From assembly GCF_000497045.1 (NCBI RefSeq), contig NW_015961948.1:62001-126000 (forward strand): 64,000 nt of DNA. Direction: 5' to 3'. A program made the position numbers and the translations under genes. Positions 57,971 through 64,000 of this stretch are shown here, one piece after another (position 1 is the first letter of the stretch; every line of letters starts with the position of its first letter). Source of the DNA: Kalmanozyma brasiliensis GHG001. Lineage: Eukaryota > Basidiomycota > Ustilaginomycetes > Ustilaginales. The notes beneath the pieces are model-generated. The model was not told where the DNA came from. It did no database searches and saw only the letters and a list, made by a program, of their open reading frames with translations.

Positions 57971-59011
57971 ATGAGGGCCTACTACCTGCATAAAGACATT
58001 GCGCCCTCCGAGCTGCCCTCGACGCTCGCCAACGATGTCCCCGAACCCAAGGCTTCCGAGGGCTCCAACGAGGTCCTCGTCGACGTCCACTCGGCCGCCT
58101 TCAACTTCTTCGACATCCTCGCCGTCCAGGGCAAGTACCAGGTCAAGACGCCTCATCCGTACGTGCCTGGTGTCGAGATGGCCGGAATCATCTCCAAGGA
58201 CTCCCCCATTCCGGACGGATGCGACTTTGTCCCGGGCAAGACCCGCGTCTTCGGTGCGGTCCAGGGCGCCTATGGCGAAAAAGCCAAAGCGGACTTCTGG
58301 CAGCTGATGGAGGTCCCTGAAGGGATCTCGCTTGAGCAAGCTTCGGGACTGTTCATCACGTGGCCCACGTCGTACGCCGCACTCAAGTTCCGAGCTGACG
58401 TTCAACCCGATGAGTGGGTGCTCGTCCACGCCGGAGCCGGTGGCGTGGGCATCTGCGCCATCCAGATCGCCAAAGCCATGGGTGCCAAAGTCATCGCCAC
58501 CGCCGGCTCCCCTGACAAGCTCAAGGTGTGCAAAACCGTCGGTGGCGCCGATTTCGCCGTCAACTACCGCGACAAGGACTGGCAGGACCAAGTCAAGAAG
58601 ATCACCGAAGGTCACGGAGTCGACGTCGTCTACGATCCCGTCGGCATGATCATCCCTTCGCTCAAAGTCATTGCTTGGAACGGTCGAATCATTGTCGTCG
58701 GCTTCGCGGCGGGTACCATCGAGAAGATCCCCGCCAACTTGATCCTGCTCAAAAACGTAGCCGTGACCGGTGTTCATTGGGGAGCGTATGTGCGGAACGA
58801 AGCCGACAAGATCGGCGAAACCTGGGAAGCTCTGCTCGACATGTTCAAGACGAAAAAGGTCACCCCGACCGTGTTTGAGCACATCTACGAGGGTCTTGAG
58901 AGCGTGCCTCAGGGACTGAAGGATCTGGCGGATAGGAAGACTTGGGGTAAGGCAGTGGTAAGGATTCGCGCCGATCCACAGTTCCCCCCCAAGGGCAAGC
59001 ACAAGCTTTGA
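57971..59011 (+). CDS. NADPH:quinone oxidoreductase-like protein (medium-chain reductase family, zinc-free)
   Basis: The protein has 346 residues from the ATG at 57971; the upstream frame is leader. It is a medium-chain dehydrogenase/reductase of the quinone oxidoreductase branch. FNFFDILAVQGKYQVKTPHPYVPGVEMAG is the substrate-side opening. The cofactor loop is VHAGAGGVGICAIQIAKAMGA (AGGVG at ~158-162), followed by ATAGSPDKLKV and DVVYDPVG. Zinc ligands of alcohol dehydrogenases are absent. Typical members reduce quinones or enals with NADPH in the cytosol. It is divergent from the siderophore acyltransferase and shares its promoter; the functional link is inference only. No intron. Confidence 0.92.
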   Translation: MRAYYLHKDIAPSELPSTLANDVPEPKASEGSNEVLVDVHSAAFNFFDILAVQGKYQVKTPHPYVPGVEMAGIISKDSPIPDGCDFVPGKTRVFGAVQGAYGEKAKADFWQLMEVPEGISLEQASGLFITWPTSYAALKFRADVQPDEWVLVHAGAGGVGICAIQIAKAMGAKVIATAGSPDKLKVCKTVGGADFAVNYRDKDWQDQVKKITEGHGVDVVYDPVGMIIPSLKVIAWNGRIIVVGFAAGTIEKIPANLILLKNVAVTGVHWGAYVRNEADKIGETWEALLDMFKTKKVTPTVFEHIYEGLESVPQGLKDLADRKTWGKAVVRIRADPQFPPKGKHKL

Positions 59012-59278
59012 TTCTTGCATCACTTTCTGCAACTTAATGATAAGAAGAGCTTTCAACATGAATGACCGAGGTTGAGTTCGAAGCATGAAGATGTGAGCCA
59101 GTGAGATATGCATTCTTTTCGGCACACGCTTCAATGAGCGAAGACATTCGGCATCGTGATCGCGCTCAGTGTGTGACCACAGCTCTGTCTCGACCAAGCG
59201 TCCGTGTTATGACGTCGAAACCTGCAAATGCACCTCTGTCAACACACCATCAATCTAAAAATATGACCGTTCGCCGGC

Positions 59279-60742
59279 CTACTTCTTCGCAGGGTGTACT
59301 CGATGGTACTGTGGGTTTCCCGCAGCCCTCACACCGGTCAGTGCGACCGCAGCGTCCTCCGTCCAGCTCGGGTAGCTCATGAGCCCTCTTGCCAGGAGCA
59401 CGGCATCGCACTCTCCATCCACGATCGACTTTTCCGCCAACCTGCCGATCTGACTCCTATCCTGCCCATTGGGCGAATCGTGGCTGCCCTCCATCATGCC
59501 TACTGCGCCCACGAGCATGCGTTTGCTTTCCTCGGGTTCGAGTTGCTTGATTGCATCCTTGACGGCTTTCGCGCCGAACAGCTGGTATCCTGCGCCGAGG
59601 GTGATTTGTTGGAATGGGACTAGGCCGCCGGAGGATACGTCGAGCAGGTCGACTTTGGCGTCCTGCAGCATTTTGGCTAGTTCCACCGTCTGAGCGGGGG
59701 TCCAGGAGTCGCCGTGACCGGCGTTCTCGGCCCAGTCGGTGGAGCTGACGCGCACCCACAGGCCCTTCTGCGGGAACTCTGCGCGGATTCGACGGGCAAT
59801 GTTGAGCATGAATCGCGTACGGTTCTCGAGAGAGCCGCCGTAGTCGTCGGTGCGGTGGTTGGTGAGAGGGCTGAGGAACGAGTGCATAAGGTAGCCGTGG
59901 GCGCCGTGCAGCTCGACGTAGTCGTACCCGGCTTCGAAGGCCCATCGTGCCGACTGGACGAAGCTCTCCTCGAGCTTCTTGATTTCGTCCAGCGTCAGGG
60001 CGCGAGGAGTGACGGATCCCTCGGTGTACGGAATGGCTGAGGGGGCAACGACATCCTCTGGCCACCCACCTTCCTCTCGAGTTACGTACTTCTCCCGTTT
60101 CTCGCCACGGTAGAAGGGCGACCAGTCGCTCGCCTTCCTTCCCGCATGCGCCAGCTGCACACCCACACCCAATCCATCCGTAAATGACTTCAACACGGAC
60201 ACCAACGCTTTGTGCGCATCCCGGTGACGCTCCGACCAAAGTCCCACGTCCTGCGGTGTGATTCTGCCCTCGGGCGTAACACCCGACGCTTCGACCATCA
60301 CGTTGCCCACGCCGTGCAGCGCGAACGAGCCGAGGTGCGCAATGTGGTACGGTGTAGGCAGGCCGTCTTCCGCAGAGTATTGACACATGGGCGAGACAAT
60401 AACGCGGTTCTTGAACGTCATCTTGCCACCCTCCGGCTTGGCGAAGGGTAGGGTGATGGTCTGAAACAAAGCCGGTTTCGAGACGCCTTGAGGCAGGATC
60501 GAGTCCGGGATCGAGCCCGGGGGCGGGTGACCATCGCGCGTAGGGACAAAGTGATCGATCTTGAGCGCGTCGATCGAGTTGGTGAGGGGGGCGGTGAGCC
60601 CAGAGACGAAGTTGGACGTGTTCATGTCCGACGAGACGGCGGCGGACGATTGATGCGACGGCATCTTTGCTTGACGGTGAAGGAGTGATGTCGAGAAAGA
60701 GCGATTGAACGGACGAAGTAGCAGCGATCTATACAATCGCAT
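59279..60742 (-). CDS. Old Yellow Enzyme family NADH:flavin oxidoreductase (YqjM-like)
   Basis: The protein has 487 residues. An N-terminal basic leader (MRLYRSLLLRPFNRSFSTSL) could target mitochondria; Met27 is a possible second start. The FMN barrel begins near FKNRVIVSPMCQYSAEDG, whose Cys is typical of the YqjM (class III) branch. It continues with VQLAHAGRKAS, then YDYVELHGAHGYLMHSFLSP (the His-x-x-His substrate pair), then DDYGGSLENRTRF and LLARGLMSYPSW. Relatives reduce activated alkenes such as enones and nitroesters using NAD(P)H. Length exceeds bacterial YqjM (~340) through the N-terminal ~100 residues and small inserts. It is convergent with the quinone oxidoreductase (267 bp between stops). 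Confidence 0.92.
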   Translation of the reverse strand: MRLYRSLLLRPFNRSFSTSLLHRQAKMPSHQSSAAVSSDMNTSNFVSGLTAPLTNSIDALKIDHFVPTRDGHPPPGSIPDSILPQGVSKPALFQTITLPFAKPEGGKMTFKNRVIVSPMCQYSAEDGLPTPYHIAHLGSFALHGVGNVMVEASGVTPEGRITPQDVGLWSERHRDAHKALVSVLKSFTDGLGVGVQLAHAGRKASDWSPFYRGEKREKYVTREEGGWPEDVVAPSAIPYTEGSVTPRALTLDEIKKLEESFVQSARWAFEAGYDYVELHGAHGYLMHSFLSPLTNHRTDDYGGSLENRTRFMLNIARRIRAEFPQKGLWVRVSSTDWAENAGHGDSWTPAQTVELAKMLQDAKVDLLDVSSGGLVPFQQITLGAGYQLFGAKAVKDAIKQLEPEESKRMLVGAVGMMEGSHDSPNGQDRSQIGRLAEKSIVDGECDAVLLARGLMSYPSWTEDAAVALTGVRAAGNPQYHRVHPAKK

Positions 60743-61370
60743 GGATGTCGAGTGATAAGGTTGGTGGTAAGGAGGAATGGAAGGTAAGAAGCTTTATACT
60801 GACGAAGAGTGGAGCTGTTGCCGGTCAATGCACGGCTATACTCTAGCTGCTTGGCGAAGCGTAAATCCGCCGCTGCTCCTACTCAAGATGGCGTGCGAGA
60901 TTCTTGTGGGTGGCTCGTGCAAGATTTCGCCGCGTTTTGCCCCTTCACTTGTCCAAACCGGCTTCTTCGGCCACAGACGGACTTTGTCGCCCGACCGAGA
61001 GCGGTTATGTATTTTTTCGAGATACCAAGTCTTCCGGCGATGTAGGCGACGGTCATCTCACTCAAATCATCTTCCCTCTTCGTCGACAGTGGGAAGGATA
61101 TCGGCAAGGCATTGAAGATCGACAGTGAGCTTGCGAGCGGGTCTAAGGATCTCTTCTGAGCGCGCACGGCTATACGAGTAATTGGTCAAGGCCTTGATCG
61201 TCTGATACGCATGGTTGTCGATGCTACTTCGTACCCGCGTATCCGCAATGCAGTATCAGCGGGCAACACGGATCCAGGCAGCTCGCATGGTCGACCTCAC
61301 TAGGCGAGATGTCATCCGTCTTTCGGGTATCGATCTGTCGAACATCGTCCGAACGGTGAGCTCTCCACAG
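60743..61370. other. intergenic
   Basis: This 628 bp lies upstream of the OYE gene and downstream of RRG7. Open frames here begin at non-ATG codons or run antisense into RRG7. Nothing else recognised. Confidence 0.4.
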
Positions 61371-62111
61371 CTACCGCTTCAAGGGCTTGCCATCTCTCCA
61401 GACCACCGGCCGATCTCCTCCTCCACCCTTCAAGCTTCTCACCCACCTCACCTCCATTCCTCCCTCAACCAGCCCATCCCTCCCACCGAACTTGTCATTC
61501 CAAACCACACTCACACATCTCTCCGCCAGCCCCTCTTCCTCCTCTCCCCCCATCTTTGTCGCTTTCACATGCAACGCGGCTAGCGGCACACTGCTGCTCC
61601 TCACCTGCAGCAGAGCCTGTTTGCTGAATCCCGAACTCGATAGGATCACGCCTGCTGTCCTCTCCCCGTCCACATTGCCCTGGGACGCGCGAAACACCAC
61701 GCCTTCCACCTCCCTCACCAGCACGGGTCCCATCTTCTTCCCGCCCTCATCTTGACACTTGCACTGCGCGACGATGCGGATTCGTTGGGAAGAAGGGGAC
61801 CACCAGCCGCGCAGGTCGATGCCCCGATCGCCCGCGCCGCCGGTGCGCTCGAGCGACATGCAGAAGAGGTCGGAGAGGACGCGCGAGCAGAGATGCTCGT
61901 AGCGTGTACCTCGGGCGACAGAGCTCTCGGCTTCTGGGGTTGTAGTGGTGATGCCGGATCGAGTGGTGATGTGCCGTGATCTTAGACTGCGTGAGGGTCG
62001 CCATGTGGACGACGGTGGAAGTGTCGTTGTCGCGTAGCCATTGCGCCAGAGCGATGCGCTTGGCCGTGGCAGCAAAGCCGAGCTACGAAGGGCTGTGCGC
62101 GCCCATGACAT
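61371..62111 (-). CDS. RRG7: RRG7-like mitochondrial protein (DUF2034, restriction-endonuclease fold)
   Basis: The protein has 246 residues from the ATG at 62111; the frame is open to 62255 only from a TTG. The first ~65 residues are rich in Arg, Ser and Thr without acids, a clear mitochondrial leader. The domain begins GTRYEHLCSRVLSDLFCMSLERTGGAGDRGIDLRGWW and continues with RIRIVAQCKCQDEGGKKMGPVLVREVEGV. The Asp of GIDLRGWW and the Q-x-K of AQCKCQ occupy the PD-(D/E)xK nuclease active-site positions. Yeast Rrg7 is needed for respiratory growth; its biochemical activity is not established. It is divergent from COX20, 376 bp apart. Confidence 0.85.
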   Translation of the reverse strand: MSWARTALRSSALLPRPSASLWRNGYATTTLPPSSTWRPSRSLRSRHITTRSGITTTTPEAESSVARGTRYEHLCSRVLSDLFCMSLERTGGAGDRGIDLRGWWSPSSQRIRIVAQCKCQDEGGKKMGPVLVREVEGVVFRASQGNVDGERTAGVILSSSGFSKQALLQVRSSSVPLAALHVKATKMGGEEEEGLAERCVSVVWNDKFGGRDGLVEGGMEVRWVRSLKGGGGDRPVVWRDGKPLKR

Positions 62112-62487
62112 GCTACACCCTCGGCTTCTGCGCCTTGAAGGAAAGCACCGTGTGTGTGAATACAGACGAGAAGATGGGTCTGCGCAAACAGATGAACAAG
62201 TGCGAGTCCACCGGAACTCGGCGACAAATATCAGGCCGCTCCGTGGCTTACACAAGACCCCCCAAGCACAAATTTAGAGCTTTCTCGGCAAAGTCGCACT
62301 TCTCTGAAGAAACCATCATCTCCACTTTTCGACGTCTTGCTCACCAACAACGACTTCAACGACGACCGCAGGGAACAGCATCGACGGTCACACGCATCTT
62401 TTGGACCTCGCCTAAGGAACTCGGCGCATCACATCGTCGCACTCGCACGCCTTGATCGAAAACAATCCATACGAGCTCGAACGCACC
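62112..62487. other. shared divergent promoter of RRG7 and COX20
   Basis: Both genes, each needed for respiration, read outward from these 376 bp. No known factor site was recognised. Confidence 0.5.
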
Positions 62488-62943
62488 ATGTCACGGCTGC
62501 ACGAAGCATCTCAACCACGATCCGACGGCTCCGAGTCCACCGTCGGGGCGACCGGTGCCAAAGCGGAAGCCACCAAACTGCGCGCAGCCCTCTCGTCCAT
62601 CTCCCCCATCTCGGACCTCTCCTCGCTGCCTCGCGTCCCCTGCGCCCGAGGCTCGCTGCTGATGGGCATGGCCACCGCCGCCGGCGTAGCAGGCATCAGC
62701 CTCGTCGCCGGCCGCGGTCTGCGCAGCGGTCTCAATTGGGGCGTCGGCAGCTTCTGCTTTGTTAGTCTGGCCAGCTGGGAGACGTGCAGACGGAATAGGA
62801 AGGCCGAACAGATGCGCATGCGGACTGTCATTGAGGGGTATAGGAATCGGGAGCCGAGGGGGAGCTTGACTGCTCTGGCGGAGCAAGGAGCGCGGACGGA
62901 CGCGGTAGGGACGGGGACACAGGGAGCGGCGAAGACGACATAG
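62488..62943 (+). CDS. COX20: cytochrome c oxidase assembly protein COX20
   Basis: The protein has 151 residues from the ATG at 62488; 12 upstream in-frame codons start at TTG. A Ser/Ala-rich N-terminus is followed by the COX20 core: SLPRVPCARGSLLMG (the conserved cysteine region), helix 1 at about 57-74, then GLNWGVGSFCFVSLASWETCRRNRKAEQM with helix 2 at about 83-97 and the basic end of the core. COX20 is an inner-membrane chaperone for the COX2 subunit of complex IV. Both helices and the W-E-x-C motif are intact. The C-terminal ~35 residues are low complexity. Confidence 0.92.
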   Translation: MSRLHEASQPRSDGSESTVGATGAKAEATKLRAALSSISPISDLSSLPRVPCARGSLLMGMATAAGVAGISLVAGRGLRSGLNWGVGSFCFVSLASWETCRRNRKAEQMRMRTVIEGYRNREPRGSLTALAEQGARTDAVGTGTQGAAKTT

Positions 62944-63121
62944 CACGAGTTCAAGACCTTGGCAAGTGGGCAAGTGGGGAAGGATGGGCGCAGGTGATCA
63001 ACACGAAGCATTGCAGCTGCACTTCCTGTCCCTCCAAGCGCCACAGCAGATTGGTGGTTCAGCAGCACACACTATCACACAAACCACATCGCACTTCGCA
63101 ATCAACACCTCATTCATTGCA

Positions 63122-63865
63122 TCATTCGACTTTCCTCTCCTTCTTGACCCGCTCCTCCTCCTCCATCTCCTGCTGCACCGCAAACCTCGCACTGAGCAAC
63201 TTGGCCGAGCAATTCCTGATATTCTGTTCGGCCCTTTCGATCCCACCCTCCTTGGCGCGTTTATACGCGATCAACGCTTCCTCCAGCTGCTCGCACGCCT
63301 CGAGTACGGCTGCGAGGTTGTACTGAATCTCCGGATCCTCGGGTGTAATCTTTGCTGCTGTCTTGAGATGGTCCACCGCCAAATCGGGTCGACTGGGCTT
63401 GCTGAGCACGTAAGCAGAGGCCAAGTTTGTGTGTGCATCCGCCGACTCGGGGGCAAGAGCGAGGGACTCTTTCCACGCATCGATTGCAGCGGGCAGATCG
63501 CGATCGTGATAGAGACATACGCCGAGGTTGAACAGCGCCGAAGAGTTGCGTTTGATCGAAAGGGATCGGAGGTACGAGGCTTTCGCGGCGGGAAGATCGC
63601 CTGCTTCGAGATGGGTGGTGCCTTCCTCGAGGAAGCGCTGGGATTCTTGGTCGGCTGGATCGAGGGAGGAGGAGGTCGGGGTGGTGGACGAGGCGTAGGT
63701 GCGGTGAGCGAGGGGGTGGTGTGGGATCGCAGTGGTTGGGGCGCGAAGGAGGGGCGCGACGAGTGACGCTGTGCGCAGGGTGCGTGGGTGGGATGCAGTG
63801 CGGATGATGGATCTGGCTACTTGACGCAGGGCGTTGCCCCCCAGCCGTGATGTGGAGGCGAGCAT
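63122..63865 (-). CDS. mitochondrial TPR-repeat protein
   Basis: The protein has 247 residues from the ATG at 63865; upstream in-frame sequence begins at TTG. The first ~65 residues (MLASTSRLGGNALRQVARSI and following) are basic and lack acids, a mitochondrial presequence. At least three tetratricopeptide repeats follow: FLEEGTTHLEAGDLPAAKASYLRSL, then ALFNLGVCLYHDRDLPAAIDAWKESLALAP, then AHTNLASAYVLSK..LAVDHLKTAAKITP. A further partial repeat ends in a charged helix (EMEEEERVKKERK). TPR proteins are scaffolds; the partner is unknown. Fungal relatives of this size are annotated only as TPR domain proteins. Confidence 0.82.
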   Translation of the reverse strand: MLASTSRLGGNALRQVARSIIRTASHPRTLRTASLVAPLLRAPTTAIPHHPLAHRTYASSTTPTSSSLDPADQESQRFLEEGTTHLEAGDLPAAKASYLRSLSIKRNSSALFNLGVCLYHDRDLPAAIDAWKESLALAPESADAHTNLASAYVLSKPSRPDLAVDHLKTAAKITPEDPEIQYNLAAVLEACEQLEEALIAYKRAKEGGIERAEQNIRNCSAKLLSARFAVQQEMEEEERVKKERKVE

Positions 63866-64000
63866 GATCGATGGGAGCAATACCTCGGGAGACAGGTGAT
63901 GATGGTCAAGTGAAAGAGAGAAAGAGCACCAAGATGATTGCCGACCCGCGAAGCTTCTTCCGAAAGATCTCAATTCGGCCGGAAATCTCGCCGGCTCCCC

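Noticed and set aside
57962..59197. 411-codon antisense open frame over the quinone oxidoreductase
   Set aside because: It is explained by codon bias of the sense gene, which has clear family motifs.
1..64000. CRISPR arrays, bacterial operons, riboswitches and prophage
   Set aside because: The window is eukaryotic by gene structure and no such element was seen; the 7.1-7.9 kb array has long degenerate units without spacers.

Overview
The window reads as nuclear DNA of a smut-type basidiomycete (Ustilaginomycotina, Ustilago/Sporisorium-like). Genes are compact and mostly intronless, GC-rich and C-ending in codon use. The few introns are short (77-183 bp) with GT..AG ends. Proteins include fungal Zn2Cys6 regulators, a PHO84-type permease, a hydroxyornithine acylase and many mitochondrial precursors. 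The genus is an inference from family content and gene style, not from a database match. All starts were taken at ATG; longer reading frames beginning at TTG or GTG were trimmed.

Layout. 1-11 kb: PAQR/IZH3-like receptor (cut by the left edge), 3-hydroxyacyl-CoA dehydratase PHS1, complex I assembly factor NDUFAF6, an HSL-type hydrolase, a degenerate tandem repeat of about 170 bp units, an unknown gene, PP2A methylesterase PPE1 and a small membrane protein. 11-22.7 kb: a 3.8 kb gap, a phosphate permease, a thiol methyltransferase with one intron, an acidic unknown protein, and myo-inositol oxygenase. 22.9-30 kb: a four-exon SigF-like NTF2 protein with a 25-nt exon, mitochondrial proline dehydrogenase, an intron-containing tRNA-Ala(AGC), a PQ-loop transporter and a small two-exon secretory-pathway protein. 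30.5-40.5 kb: a Zn2Cys6 regulator, a DHA1 drug/polyamine transporter, SDHAF2 and a YCII-domain protein. 41-51.5 kb: an AIFM3-like Rieske/FAD reductase, an unknown Ala/Gly-rich protein, a DNAJC8-like J protein divergent from a membrane RING-H2 protein, a bacterial-type Fe-S L-serine dehydratase, and a decayed copy of the phosphate-permease C-terminus. 51.5-64 kb: a second Zn2Cys6 regulator, a SidL-type siderophore acyltransferase divergent from a quinone oxidoreductase, an OYE-family reductase, RRG7 divergent from COX20, and a mitochondrial TPR protein.

How the genes relate. There is no operon-like cluster. A mitochondrial theme recurs: assembly factors for complexes I (NDUFAF6), II (SDHAF2) and IV (COX20), RRG7, proline dehydrogenase, and several other predicted mitochondrial precursors. 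The clearest regulatory inference is a perfect ATCTGATAA (iron GATA-factor type) site in the shared promoter of the siderophore acyltransferase and the quinone oxidoreductase. The most unusual structures are the tandem repeat at 7.1-7.9 kb, the permease relic at 51.0-51.4 kb, the 25-nt exon, and the cysteine layout of the Fe-S serine dehydratase.
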